From an uncultured Clostridia bacterium (GTDB lineage Bacteria > Bacillota > Clostridia > Oscillospirales > Ruminococcaceae), in assembly GCA_947627455.1 (NCBI GenBank), contig CANQWC010000001.1:1-64000 (forward strand): a DNA stretch of 64,000 bases, read 5' to 3'. The translations under genes and the position numbers were made by a program. Under the pieces are notes generated by a model that made no database searches, was not told where the DNA came from, and saw only the letters and a list, made by a program, of their open reading frames with translations. Below, piece after piece: positions 35,082 through 43,709 of this stretch (position 1 is the stretch's first letter; every line of letters starts with the position of its first letter).

Positions 35082-36884
35082 TTAAGAATCAAGCTTGAGG
35101 ACGCTCATGAAAGCCTCCTGCGGAACCTCGACGGTGCCGAGCTGTCTCATGCGCTTTTTGCCCTCTTTCTGTTTTTCAAGGAGCTTTTTCTTTCTTGTGA
35201 TGTCTCCGCCGTAGCACTTCGCCAAAACGTCCTTGCGATAGGCTTTTACGGTTTCTCTCGCGATGATTTTTCCGCCGATGGCAGCCTGAATCGGAATCTC
35301 GAACATCTGCCTCGGAATGTTGTCCTTAAGCTTCTCGCAGAGCTTTCTTGCGCGGTTGTAAGCCCTGTCGGCATGAACGATGAAGCTGAGCGCGTCGACG
35401 ATCTCGCCGTTGAGAAGAAGGTCAAGCTTCACAAGCTTTGAGGGCGCATAGCCGAGCATTTCATAGTCGTATGAGGCATAGCCGCGGGTGCGCGATTTAA
35501 GCGTGTCGAAGAAGTCGTAAATCACCTCGTTGAGCGGCAGCTCATAGTGGATATCAACGCGCTTGTCGTCGATGTATTTCATGTCCCTGAAGGTTCCTCG
35601 GCGCTCCTGACAGAGCTCCATAATATTTCCGACGAACTCAGACGGCGAGAATATATGCGCGTTGATGATAGGCTCTTCGGCCGACTGAATCAGCGACGGG
35701 TCGGGATAGTTTGTCGGGTTGTCGATGAACCTTACCTCTCCGCTTGTCATCGTCACCTTATATATAACCGACGGCGCGGTGGTGATAAGGTCAAGGTTGT
35801 ATTCCCGTTCGAGGCGCTCCTGAATAATGTCCATGTGAAGAAGCCCGAGGAAACCGCACCTGAACCCGAAGCCGAGCGCGACAGAGGTCTCGGGCTCGAA
35901 TGTCAGCGATGCGTCGTTGAGGCGGAGCTTTTCAAGCGCGTCTTTAAGGTCGCCGTACTTCGCGCCGTCAGCGGGATATATGCCCGAGAAAACCATCGAC
36001 TGAACGTTTCTGTACCCGGGCAGCGCTTCAGCGCAGGGGTTAAAGGCGTCGGTGACGGTGTCGCCGACCTTGGTGTCGGAGATATTCTTTATTGAGGCGG
36101 TGATATAGCCGACCTCGCCCGCCCGAAGAATCCCCGAGGGAATAAGCTCGGTAGCGCCCATATAGCCGACCTCAACGGTCTGAAATCTTGCGTCGGTAGC
36201 CATAAGCCTGATTGTGTCGCCGACCCTGAGCGTGCCCTCTTTGACCCTTACATATATAATAACGCCCTTGTAGGAATCATAAACGCTGTCGAAAATAAGG
36301 CATTTGAGCGGCGCGTCGGGGTCGCCCTTCGGCGCGGGAATGTCGGTGACTACTCTTTCAAGAACCTCGCGGATATTTATGCCCTGCTTCGCCGAAATTT
36401 TAGGCGCGTCCTGAGCTGGCAGCCCGATTACGTTCTCGATTTCCGCGATGACCTCATCGGGGTTTGCGCTCGGAAGGTCGATTTTGTTGATGACGGGCAT
36501 GACCTCAAGGTCGTGCTCGATGGCGAGATAGGTGTTCGCGAGGGTCTGGGCCTCGATGCCCTGAGATGCATCAACGACCAGAATCGCCCCCTCGCAGGCC
36601 GCAAGCGAGCGCGAGACCTCATAGTTGAAGTCGACGTGCCCGGGGGTGTCGATGAGGTTGAAGATGTACTCTCCGCCGTTTTCAGACTTATATTTAAGGC
36701 GGACGGCCCGCGCCTTTATCGTGATGCCGCGTTCTCGCTCGATGTCCATGTTGTCAAGAAGCTGTTCTTCCATATCCCTCTTTGCGACGGTCTCGGTGAG
36801 CTCCAAAATCCTGTCCGCGAGGGTCGACTTGCCATGGTCGATATGAGCAATGATGCAGAAATTGCGAATATTATCCTGATTCAT
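35082..36884 (-). CDS. lepA: Elongation factor 4 (LepA)
   Basis: A 600-aa translational GTPase that back-translocates stalled ribosomes. G motifs are AHIDHGKST (residues 13-21), [16 protein letters not shown]. The LepA-specific C-terminal domain includes [25 protein letters not shown]. The length is typical. A promoter lies just upstream and a small membrane protein gene follows. Confidence 0.98.
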   Translation of the reverse strand: MNQDNIRNFCIIAHIDHGKSTLADRILELTETVAKRDMEEQLLDNMDIERERGITIKARAVRLKYKSENGGEYIFNLIDTPGHVDFNYEVSRSLAACEGAILVVDASQGIEAQTLANTYLAIEHDLEVMPVINKIDLPSANPDEVIAEIENVIGLPAQDAPKISAKQGINIREVLERVVTDIPAPKGDPDAPLKCLIFDSVYDSYKGVIIYVRVKEGTLRVGDTIRLMATDARFQTVEVGYMGATELIPSGILRAGEVGYITASIKNISDTKVGDTVTDAFNPCAEALPGYRNVQSMVFSGIYPADGAKYGDLKDALEKLRLNDASLTFEPETSVALGFGFRCGFLGLLHMDIIQERLEREYNLDLITTAPSVIYKVTMTSGEVRFIDNPTNYPDPSLIQSAEEPIINAHIFSPSEFVGNIMELCQERRGTFRDMKYIDDKRVDIHYELPLNEVIYDFFDTLKSRTRGYASYDYEMLGYAPSKLVKLDLLLNGEIVDALSFIVHADRAYNRARKLCEKLKDNIPRQMFEIPIQAAIGGKIIARETVKAYRKDVLAKCYGGDITRKKKLLEKQKEGKKRMRQLGTVEVPQEAFMSVLKLDS

Positions 36885-36920
36885 ACTGAACTCCGAATAT
36901 CAAAAATTATAATCACTGAC

Positions 36921-36949
36921 AGTATAGCACAACTTTTCCGAAAAGTAAA
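36921..36949 (-). promoter_or_regulatory. Sigma-A promoter of lepA
   Basis: On the minus strand, TTTACT (36949-36944), a 17-base spacer, TATACT (36926-36921). Confidence 0.8.
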
Positions 36950-36966
36950 GCCCAACGGGCAGCAAA

Positions 36967-37070
36967 AATGTGGCCTAAACGGCCACATCAAGAAGACAGA
37001 AGTTAGAAGTCAGATATCAGAATTTCAAGGTGTCGCGTGCGGCGACGATTTTAAATATAGGAATATGGTA
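36967..37070 (+). repeat. Intergenic repeat family 2, copy B
   Basis: The order is the same as copy A: hairpin TGTGGCC-taaac-GGCCACA, then TCAAGAAGACAGAAGTTAGAAG, AATTTCAAGGTGTCGC, and GTCGC..GCGAC. It lies between divergent lepA and the zinc-finger gene. Confidence 0.85.
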
Positions 37071-37129
37071 CATCTCCCCGCTCAATCCTAAAAATTTGAT
37101 GAAAATAAAATGAAATTCCCAAAATATGT

Positions 37130-37157
37130 TTGCATTTTCGGAAAATAGTGCTATACT
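37130..37157 (+). promoter_or_regulatory. Sigma-A-like promoter of the zinc-finger membrane protein
   Basis: TTGCAT (37130-37135), a 16-base spacer, TATACT (37152-37157). Confidence 0.65.
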
Positions 37158-37205
37158 TATTATAAGTAGGCACTACACGTATCATTTTTATTTCGGAGGT
37201 CAACT

Positions 37206-38162
37206 ATGTCAAAATATATCGGTCAACCCTGCACATCATGCCGCAACGTTTTCAAAGAGGGCGATGAGATCGTCGTCTGTCCCGACTGCGGCTCGCCCTA
37301 CCATCGCGAATGTTATAAAAACGAGGGCAGGTGCATAAACACCGTCCTTCACGAGAGCGGCGAAAGCTGGACGCCCGCGCCGATAGCCGCGCCCGCCGCT
37401 TCTGTCGATGGCGGCGAAAAAAGCGAGCTCATTTGTTCAAACTGCGGCGCCCATAACAAGCCGAGCTCATATTATTGCTCCGAGTGCGGCGCCCCCCTCA
37501 GCGCCGAGGCAAGAAGCTTCGGCACAAACCCCGACTTCGGGCGTAACAACGGCCCCTACGGCGGCAATTTCGGCCCTCGCGACGCAACCGGAATGCCAAA
37601 TTTTGTGAACGTTCGCACCATCGCGGCCGAAACCGATGTCGACGGCAACACGGTGGGGGAGTATTCCGAATACGTCGGCGCGAAATTCTTCTACTATATC
37701 CCGAAATTCCTGAGGTTTGCAAAATCGGGCTCAAAGCTCAGCTTCAACTTTGCGGCGTTCTTCTTCCCTCAGTTCTGGTTCGCATACAGAAAAATGCCGC
37801 TTATCAGCGCAATAACCATCGTTCTGACGACGCTTATCGGCATACCCGCCGCGATGGAGTCGCTCTCCGCGTTCGGCTTCGGCGAGTTTGCGTTCATGAG
37901 CAGCCCCGCGTTCGCGGTCGTCTATAATATTTGCTTTATCCTGAGTTATGCGATCAGCATTTTCTGCGGTGTATTCGCCAACTATATCTACTATCGCAAG
38001 GCAAAAGCCGACATCTACAAGTTAAAGAGCCAATCCGACGGCTCGCTGCACATTTCCGCCGCGATAAAACAGCAGGGCGGCGTGTCTATGCCCTATTTCG
38101 CAATTGCAATCGCGGCCGAGCTTGTTCTGTCGATGATCCTGTCGTTCTTCCTGAGCTTCTGA
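37206..38162 (+). CDS. RING-like/zinc-ribbon membrane protein with DUF2628 domain
   Basis: A 318-aa protein. The N-terminus is a RING-finger-like prokaryotic module (CTSC..CPDC..H..C..C, residues 10-41). A zinc ribbon follows (CSNCGAHNKPSSYYCSECGAPL, about 77-98), then a Gly/Asn-rich linker. The C-terminal half is a DUF2628 membrane domain with FFFPQFWFAYRKM and several helices. Prokaryotic RING family 1 proteins may act as sensors or scaffolds; no ubiquitin-like partner is visible here. The IS481-like element was inserted just after its stop. Confidence 0.82.
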   Translation: MSKYIGQPCTSCRNVFKEGDEIVVCPDCGSPYHRECYKNEGRCINTVLHESGESWTPAPIAAPAASVDGGEKSELICSNCGAHNKPSSYYCSECGAPLSAEARSFGTNPDFGRNNGPYGGNFGPRDATGMPNFVNVRTIAAETDVDGNTVGEYSEYVGAKFFYYIPKFLRFAKSGSKLSFNFAAFFFPQFWFAYRKMPLISAITIVLTTLIGIPAAMESLSAFGFGEFAFMSSPAFAVVYNICFILSYAISIFCGVFANYIYYRKAKADIYKLKSQSDGSLHISAAIKQQGGVSMPYFAIAIAAELVLSMILSFFLSF

Positions 38163-38165
38163 ACA

Positions 38166-38192
38166 AAGGCCGAAAGAAATTTTTTCCGAATT
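38166..38192 (+). repeat. Direct repeat flanking the IS481-like element, left
   Basis: A 27-base copy identical to 39248-39274. One or two bases at each edge may belong to the IS ends. Confidence 0.9.
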
Positions 38193-39248
38193 GTAAGTTT
38201 GTCAATGATCTTGTACATTAAAAGCAAAGAATTCGGAAGGAGAGAGGAAGAGCAGCGGACGCATAGGCCGATTATTAGATTTTCTTTGGTGCGCAGCGAG
38301 CTGCGCACCAAAATCGGCGAGAGAATAAAAGCAGTGTGAATCATAAAACCGCTTTTGATCCTCTCTGTGGCTTCTCTCAACCTTGCCGTTGTGCCGAGGC
38401 GTGTATGGACGGATAAGCTTGTGTCTTATTCCCAGCTTCTTTGCGGTAAGCTCAAATCGCGTAGGAATATCTTTTTTGCTGTTTGAAAATTTGTTCGTAA
38501 ACTCAAATCCGTTGTCGGTCTGGACGCATTCTATCGTCACTCCCTTTCTTTTGAACCACTTGTAGACCCTCTCTAAGAAATCAGCAGATGAATATGTACT
38601 CTGTTCCGCATAAGCGCCTAAATATCTCAATCTAGTGTATTCATCAATCGCCGTGTACTGATACAGCCTTTCTTCGGGATTTGCAAGACACTTCAGAGGA
38701 ACCACCTTGACGTCTATCTGAACACGCTCTCCGGGGTGCGTCATCTGCTCATAAGGCTTTGGTTTTCGCTTCTGTTTAGGCTTTGGACCCTCTATCAGTC
38801 CGAACTTTCTCATAACTCTGTAAAGACTCTCCGGACGGCGAGTATAGCCTTTCTTTTTAAGCCTGCACCAAAGCTCGGTAAGACCTAAATCCGGACTTCT
38901 GCGATGATAGCGCTTAATTAGAGCTATTTCTTCGGGAGTATGCTCATTTGGGTGATGATGAGGTCTGCGGGACTGATTTACCAATGACGTTTCCGTTCCG
39001 TCCCAACGTGCTTTCCAAAAGTAGATATATGACCGTGCCTTATTGTATTTTCTGCTTGCCCGTGACACTCCGTATTTCTCCGCATACTTCATCAGGGATT
39101 GACGATATCTTGCCTCTTGTGTTATACTGTTCATGAAGAATGTGCTTCCTTTCTTGGCGGTAGTGATTTGTGGGCAATCTTATCTTACCACACTTGGGCA
39201 CATTCTTCTTTTTTATTTTTACTGTACAAGATGTATTGTAGTCTAACA
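38192..39248 (-). mobile_element. IS481-like insertion sequence
   Basis: About 1.06 kb with one transposase gene. The ends are imperfect inverted repeats of about 30 bases sharing ATCTTGTACA..TAAAA, and begin TGT. It is flanked by identical direct repeats of 25-27 bases (AGGCCGAAAGAAATTTTTTC.. at 38166-38192 and 39248-39274), unusually long for target duplication by this kind of transposase. Confidence 0.88.
38202..39134 (-). CDS. IS481-like DDE transposase
   Basis: A 310-aa integrase-fold transposase. An N-terminal helix-turn-helix (KYGVSRASRKYNKARSYIYFW) precedes a catalytic core with D in RVQIDVKV, D in VQTDNGFEF and E in HNGKVERSHRE, so all three acidic residues are present. The reading frame is intact, so the element may be active. 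The stop lies close to the left inverted repeat. Confidence 0.93.
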   Translation of the reverse strand: MNSITQEARYRQSLMKYAEKYGVSRASRKYNKARSYIYFWKARWDGTETSLVNQSRRPHHHPNEHTPEEIALIKRYHRRSPDLGLTELWCRLKKKGYTRRPESLYRVMRKFGLIEGPKPKQKRKPKPYEQMTHPGERVQIDVKVVPLKCLANPEERLYQYTAIDEYTRLRYLGAYAEQSTYSSADFLERVYKWFKRKGVTIECVQTDNGFEFTNKFSNSKKDIPTRFELTAKKLGIRHKLIRPYTPRHNGKVERSHREDQKRFYDSHCFYSLADFGAQLAAHQRKSNNRPMRPLLFLSPSEFFAFNVQDH

Positions 39249-39274
39249 AGGCCGAAAGAAATTTTTTCCGAATT
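39248..39274 (+). repeat. Direct repeat flanking the IS481-like element, right
   Basis: Identical to 38166-38192. It ends three bases before the -35 box of the rpsF promoter. Confidence 0.9.
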
Positions 39275-39277
39275 CTC

Positions 39278-39306
39278 TTGACTTTTCGGCCCTTGTCTGA
39301 TATAAT
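39278..39306 (+). promoter_or_regulatory. Sigma-A promoter of rpsF-ssb-rpsR
   Basis: TTGACT (39278-39283), a 17-base spacer, TATAAT (39301-39306). Confidence 0.92.
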
Positions 39307-39363
39307 TCAAATGTTATCCTTGTCCGTGACAAACGCGGACGTAATCCAGAAGGAGGTGCAATT

Positions 39364-39657
39364 ATGGCAAAAATCAGCGGAAACTACGAATCCATGGTGG
39401 TTTTATCAGTGAAGAACGGCGACGAAGCTGTCGAGGCTTTGGTTGCCAAATTCAAGAGCCTGATCGAGTCGAACGCCGAGTTGACCAATGTTGAGGAGTG
39501 GGGCAAGAGAAAACTTGCTTACGACATCAACTATGAGTCCGAGGGGTACTATGTCATCTACACATTCGTATCCAAGCCCGACTTCCCCGCAGAGCTCAAC
39601 AGAATTTTAAACATCACTGACGGCGTTCTTCGTTCCATCGTCATCAGCAAGGACTAA
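39364..39657 (+). CDS. rpsF: 30S ribosomal protein S6
   Basis: A 97-aa protein with the S6 fold: NYESMVVLSVKNG at the N-terminus and WGKRKLAYDINYESEGYYVIYTF in the middle. AAGGAGG lies before ATG. First gene of the standard rpsF-ssb-rpsR operon. S6 pairs with S18 on the platform of the small subunit. Confidence 0.98.
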   Translation: MAKISGNYESMVVLSVKNGDEAVEALVAKFKSLIESNAELTNVEEWGKRKLAYDINYESEGYYVIYTFVSKPDFPAELNRILNITDGVLRSIVISKD

Positions 39658-39684
39658 TCCGTTCCTATTGAAAGGGGAATTTCA

Positions 39685-40182
39685 ATGCTTAACAGAGTTA
39701 TTTTGATGGGAAGGATCACTCAGGACCTCGACCTTCGCACAACAGCAGGGGGTCAGAGCGTTCTCACCTTTAACATCGCCGTCGACAGAAACTTCGTGAA
39801 ACAGGGCGAGGAAAGGCAGGCTGATTTCATCACCTGCGTCGCATGGAGGCAGCAGGCCGAGTTCATCAACCGCTACTTTTCAAAGGGAAGGCTTATAGCT
39901 ATCGAGGGCAACCTTCGTTCGAGGACGTATGACGACAAAAACGGCACAAAGCATTATGTGACCGAGGTTTATGTCGATCAGGTCTCCTTCACGGGCGAGC
40001 GTGCCCAGCAGTCAAACGGCGATTACAGCTATCAGAGCCGCAATAATGATCAGCCCCAGTACAGAAACGATTCCCCGAAGCAGGAGCAGCCCGCATACCG
40101 CGAACCCGACAACAAGCCGATCTCGATAGGCGGACTTGACGATTTTGAGGAGATCCTCTCGGACGACGGAGTACCGTTCTGA
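39685..40182 (+). CDS. ssb: Single-stranded DNA-binding protein
   Basis: A 165-aa OB-fold protein (MLNRVILMGRITQDLDLRTT, FNIAVDRNF, WRQQAEFINRYFSKGRLIAIEGNLRSRTYDD). A Gln/Asn/Pro-rich tail ends in EEILSDDGVPF, matching the acidic tip that recruits repair and replication proteins. It lies between the two ribosomal genes as usual. Confidence 0.98.
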   Translation: MLNRVILMGRITQDLDLRTTAGGQSVLTFNIAVDRNFVKQGEERQADFITCVAWRQQAEFINRYFSKGRLIAIEGNLRSRTYDDKNGTKHYVTEVYVDQVSFTGERAQQSNGDYSYQSRNNDQPQYRNDSPKQEQPAYREPDNKPISIGGLDDFEEILSDDGVPF

Positions 40183-40203
40183 ATTATTGAAAGGAGAATT
40201 ATC

Positions 40204-40440
40204 ATGGAGAGAACCGAAAGACCTGCAAAAAGGTCCCGCAAGAAGGTTTGCATGTTCTGCGTCGACAGAGCAGAAACCATCGACTATAAAGATACCGCAA
40301 AGCTCAGAAAGTGCATGACCGAGCGCGCGAAGATCCTTCCGCGCCGCGTAACAGGCACCTGCGCCTATCATCAGCGTGAGCTCACCAAGGCCATCAAGAG
40401 AGCACGTTACTGCGCTCTTCTGCCCTATTCGGCCGACTGA
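40204..40440 (+). CDS. rpsR: 30S ribosomal protein S18
   Basis: A 78-aa basic protein with [54 protein letters not shown]. The cysteines mark a zinc-type (C+) S18. AAAGGAG lies before ATG 40204. Confidence 0.98.
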   Translation: MERTERPAKRSRKKVCMFCVDRAETIDYKDTAKLRKCMTERAKILPRRVTGTCAYHQRELTKAIKRARYCALLPYSAD

Positions 40441-40453
40441 TAATCAAACAAAA

Positions 40454-40487
40454 CGCTCCGAACGGAATGACCGTCGGAGCGCTTTTT
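40454..40487. terminator. Terminator of the rpsF operon
   Basis: CGCTCCGAACGG pairs with CCGTCGGAGCG (bulge of one or two bases), then TTTTTT. It overlaps the end of the convergent HTH gene. Confidence 0.85.
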
Positions 40488-41413
40488 TATTCCTCTTTTC
40501 TGCCGTAATCGTAAAGCACCGTAAGCGACGCAAGCGAAACCGCCGCCGTCACAAGGCCAGATGCCCGCATTGTCCAGCTTATTCTCGCGAGCCGCTCGCC
40601 CGTGCTGAGGCTTTCCGACAATTCCGTCGCGACGATTATCAGCGCGAACACCGCCGCGGCCGTGATCATCGCCCCAAGCGTCGGCAGCAGGACTTTCAGC
40701 CTGCGGTTAAAGCCCTTCATTCGGGTGAGGATCAGGTAAAAAATAATGTAGACCGCGCAATTCAAAAAAGGCGCAACGCGGTAGTAGGCGAACACGCTCG
40801 ACAATCGGGCGATAAACCCTGTAACCGCGATGCTCGCGAGCAAAATAAGCCATAGCCATAAGACGTCGGGCAGGCGGCTTTTGTAACCTCGCCCGAGGGC
40901 GAAAAGATAAGCGCCGTCGCGAAAAACCGCCGTCATAAAATAGTATAGCGGGGCGCTGAATACAAGGTTAAGGGCCGCGCCGAGGTACGGCTGAATTATG
41001 GCGTAGTTCCTAAGCGCCTCAAGAGACCGATTCCCCATAAACACGGTGAGAAAATACTCAATGCCGTTCACGATTGCGAACGAAAACATGTATGCCGCGA
41101 TGAGAACAGCCGCGTTGACAAGCGTTTTCGTCGGCGGTGTGATTTCTTTTTTTCGGCCGAGCTCAGGGCGATATACAGGCGGCGGTGGAGTCTCAGTTTC
41201 GGCTTCAGCAGGGGCGGGGTCTTTCACGAGGCTGTCGAGGCTCACGCCGAAGTAGTTGCTAATCGCGACGAGATTTTCAAGCGTAGGCGTGCCCGTGCCC
41301 ATCTCCCATTTAGAGATAGCCTGCCGCGAGACGCCGAGCGCTTCCGCGAGCTCGTCCTGCTTGAGGCCCTTTTGGGTTCTGAGGTCATAAATCCGTCGGG
41401 CAAGGTATGTCAT
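40487..41413 (-). CDS. XRE-family HTH regulator with membrane domain
   Basis: A 308-aa protein. Residues 1-65 form a classic HTH_3 DNA-binding domain (LRTQKGLKQDELAEALGVSRQAISKWEMGTGTPTLENL). After a Pro/Glu-rich linker come about six hydrophobic helices. It is a one-component, membrane-tethered regulator; its targets are unknown. Its promoter lies upstream and faces a hairpin-array repeat before galE. Confidence 0.85.
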   Translation of the reverse strand: MTYLARRIYDLRTQKGLKQDELAEALGVSRQAISKWEMGTGTPTLENLVAISNYFGVSLDSLVKDPAPAEAETETPPPPVYRPELGRKKEITPPTKTLVNAAVLIAAYMFSFAIVNGIEYFLTVFMGNRSLEALRNYAIIQPYLGAALNLVFSAPLYYFMTAVFRDGAYLFALGRGYKSRLPDVLWLWLILLASIAVTGFIARLSSVFAYYRVAPFLNCAVYIIFYLILTRMKGFNRRLKVLLPTLGAMITAAAVFALIIVATELSESLSTGERLARISWTMRASGLVTAAVSLASLTVLYDYGRKEE

Positions 41414-41439
41414 ATAAAAACACTCCTTTCAACGGCAAT

Positions 41440-41468
41440 ATTATAGCAGACGGCAACCCAAAAGTAAA
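41440..41468 (-). promoter_or_regulatory. Sigma-A promoter of the HTH membrane protein
   Basis: On the minus strand, TTTACT (41468-41463), a 17-base spacer, TATAAT (41445-41440). Confidence 0.85.
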
Positions 41469-41555
41469 GCGACAGCGGCTGACATTTGCGCGCAACGCAG
41501 CGTTGCGGGGAAAATCAGAAGTATAGGGTCAATGAAAGTCGGTTATCTTGACAAA

Positions 41556-41890
41556 ATTAAAAGTTTTCGCTCGAGCCTTTTACTAAAAGGCTTGCAGGGG
41601 TCGAGGGGGCAGAGCCCCTCGTCGCGCTCCGCAGAGCGCGAAATCCTCAAAAAGAGCACGCGATTAAGCGTGCTCTTTTAAAACTTCAAAACGCAGGAAG
41701 GGGAGCGAAAACAATCCGGTGAATTGTTTTCGCGCGGGGAGACCCCCGTCGGGGGTCTCCCCGATTTGCCGAGCGATGAGCGAGGCAAATTTTTCAAGGC
41801 GCTTTGTTTCCCCGCCGAGCTTTGCTCGGCGGCTTGCATAGAGAGGATTGCGGGGGGAGACTTCCCCCTGCCAGCCGAGCTTGCTCGGCC
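41556..41890. repeat. Hairpin-array intergenic repeat, copy 3
   Basis: It starts with AAAAGTTTTCGCTCGAGCC and the hairpin GCCTTTT-ACT-AAAAGGC, then GAGGGGGCAGAGCCCCTC, CGCGCTCCGCAGAGCGCG, AAGAGCACGC..GCGTGCTCTT, GCGAAAACAATCC..GAATTGTTTTCGC, GGGGAGACCCCCGTCGGGGGTCTCCCC and CCGCCGAGC..GCTCGGCGG. The modules overlap those of the 25241 copy but in another order. It fills the gap between the divergent HTH gene and galE. Confidence 0.85.
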
Positions 41891-41952
41891 AAAGCGGGAA
41901 AGAAAATTTACCCCATTTCCCACGCCATTCGCGACAATTTCCGCCCCACCCC

Positions 41953-41981
41953 TTTACATTTCCCCCAAACCGTGCTATAAT
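41953..41981 (+). promoter_or_regulatory. Sigma-A promoter of galE
   Basis: TTTACA (41953-41958), a 17-base spacer, TATAAT (41976-41981). Confidence 0.87.
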
Positions 41982-42013
41982 TCATATGACTATAAACGAA
42001 AGGAAGTTTTTTC

Positions 42014-43051
42014 ATGTCTGTTCTTGTTTCGGGAGGGGCGGGCTACATCGGCTCGCACACCGTTCTCTGTCTGCTTGAGAAGGGCTACGACGTCGTCGTT
42101 TTCGACAATCTCTCAAATTCTTACGAGGAGTCTCTTCGTCGTGTCGAGAAGCTCACGGGTAAAAAGGTGAAGTTTTACAACGCCGATATGTGCGATCCCG
42201 CCGCGATGAATAAAATTTTCGATGAAAACCCCGAGATAACCTCGGTTATCCACTTCGCAGGTTTAAAGGCGGTTGCCGTTTCGGTTTCTCAGCCTGTCGA
42301 GTATTACAAAAACAACATCGGCGGAACTCTCACGCTGATCGAGGCGATGAGGGCTCACAATGTCAAGAATATAATTTTCAGCTCTTCGGCGACGGTTTAC
42401 GGCGCCCCCAAGGAGCTCCCGATCACCGAGAATTCTCCGAAAGGCACCTGCACCAACCCTTACGGCTGGACCAAGTGGATGATCGAGCAGATTCTTACCG
42501 ATGTTCACACCGCCGACCCGAGCTGGAACGTCATACTTCTGAGGTATTTCAACCCTGTCGGTGCGCATGAGAGCGGTCTCATCGGCGAGGACCCGCAGGG
42601 CGTGCCGAACAACCTCACGCCTTATATCGCTCAGGTTGCCGTCGGCCGCAGGCCCTATCTCAACGTCAACGGCAACGACTACAACACTCCCGACGGCACG
42701 GGTGTCCGCGATTATATTCATGTTGTCGATCTTGCTGAGGGCCACCTCAAGGCTCTTGAGAAGATGGCTTCGCTCAACGGCGAGGTCAAGATCTACAACC
42801 TCGGAACGGGCAAGGGCTCATCTGTTTTCGATGTTCTTCATGCCTATGAGCGTGCGTGCGGCCGCGAGCTTCCATATGTAATTGCGCCGCGCAGGGCAGG
42901 GGATACCGACGCATGCTGGGCCGACCCGTCGCTCGCCGAAAAGGAGCTCGGCTGGAAGGCTTCGAGAACCCTTGACGACATGTGCCGCGATTCGTGGAAG
43001 TGGCAGTCGATGAACCCCTACGGTTTCGCGGGAAAAAGCACCGACGATTGA
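42014..43051 (+). CDS. galE: UDP-glucose 4-epimerase
   Basis: A 345-aa short-chain dehydrogenase/epimerase. The NAD-binding GGAGYIGSHTV is at residues 7-17. The catalytic Ser-Thr region SSSATVYG and the YGWTKWMIE (YxxxK variant Tyr-x3-Lys) are intact, followed by RYFNPVGAH. It makes UDP-galactose for the Leloir pathway and surface glycans. No other gal genes adjoin it. Confidence 0.96.
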   Translation: MSVLVSGGAGYIGSHTVLCLLEKGYDVVVFDNLSNSYEESLRRVEKLTGKKVKFYNADMCDPAAMNKIFDENPEITSVIHFAGLKAVAVSVSQPVEYYKNNIGGTLTLIEAMRAHNVKNIIFSSSATVYGAPKELPITENSPKGTCTNPYGWTKWMIEQILTDVHTADPSWNVILLRYFNPVGAHESGLIGEDPQGVPNNLTPYIAQVAVGRRPYLNVNGNDYNTPDGTGVRDYIHVVDLAEGHLKALEKMASLNGEVKIYNLGTGKGSSVFDVLHAYERACGRELPYVIAPRRAGDTDACWADPSLAEKELGWKASRTLDDMCRDSWKWQSMNPYGFAGKSTDD

Positions 43052-43264
43052 TTTGTCAAACAAAAGCGGTAAAGGGGCATGCAAAAATTTACAATAAGTT
43101 TACAAATTGCCTGCAATATTTCCCGAATTATTGCATAATTGCCCAAAAAGTCGGAAATATTTAAGAAAACATTGTGTAATTTGGATATAGTAAAATTGCC
43201 CGTACTAATGTATAATATTTAGCATAAAAGGCGGTTTCCGCTAAAAATGAAGGAGGTTTTTATT

Positions 43265-43504
43265 ATGAAGAAGTTACTTGCGATGCTTTTGGCTCTCATG
43301 ATGGTTGTTTCAATGTTCACCGTTGCTGTCTTTGCTGAGGGCGGTGAAGGTCAGGGCGACGATGTCAACGTCGGCGATACCGAGGGCGAAGATGTCAATG
43401 TCGGCGATACCGAGCCTGAGAAGAACCCGACCACGGGTGTTGCTCTTGCCGTCGTTCCGATGATGGTTGCGGCTGCTGCTGCGGTTGTTTCCAAGAAGCA
43501 CTGA
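43265..43504 (+). CDS. Small secreted peptide with NPTTG sorting-like signal
   Basis: A 79-aa protein. It has a signal peptide (MKKLLAMLLALMMVVSMFTVAVFA), a short acidic middle with the 10-residue repeat DVNVGDTEGE/DVNVGDTEPE, then NPTTG, a hydrophobic helix and the tail SKKH. This matches the layout of a sortase-anchored wall protein with an NPxTG motif. Alternatively it is just a membrane-anchored peptide. No sortase gene is in the window. ATG 43265 follows GGAGG; the frame upstream of it is not needed. Confidence 0.8.
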   Translation: MKKLLAMLLALMMVVSMFTVAVFAEGGEGQGDDVNVGDTEGEDVNVGDTEPEKNPTTGVALAVVPMMVAAAAAVVSKKH

Positions 43505-43522
43505 TCAGTTAAAAGCTATCCG

Positions 43523-43550
43523 AAGCGCTCCGAAAGGGGCGCTTTTGTTT
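43523..43550 (+). terminator. Terminator of the NPTTG peptide gene
   Basis: AAGCGCTCC (43523-43531) and GGGGCGCTT (43536-43544) form a stem with one G-T pair and a GAAA loop, followed by TTGTTTT. Confidence 0.8.
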
Positions 43551-43624
43551 TGCCAAAAAACTTTGCCTAAAAACCGATTTATATATTGAATTCGACAGTC
43601 TTTTTAAATGCCCCTGAAATGCTG

Positions 43625-43653
43625 TTGACAATTTTGTTTGCTGATGTTAAAAT
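43625..43653 (+). promoter_or_regulatory. Sigma-A promoter of fhs
   Basis: TTGACA (43625-43630), a 17-base spacer, TAAAAT (43648-43653). Confidence 0.88.
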
Positions 43654-43709
43654 TATCACGAGAAATAAAAACGCGGTTTTCCGCAGTCTGAAAGTGAAGG
43701 AGTACCGAT

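Noticed and set aside
41414..42013. Possible gene between the HTH gene and galE
   Set aside because: Frames here are repeat translations; only promoters and the hairpin array are supported.
43052..43264. Possible small RNA or riboswitch before the NPTTG peptide gene
   Set aside because: The stretch is AT-rich with a TATAAT near 43210 but no stable structure and no matching -35; nothing more can be supported.
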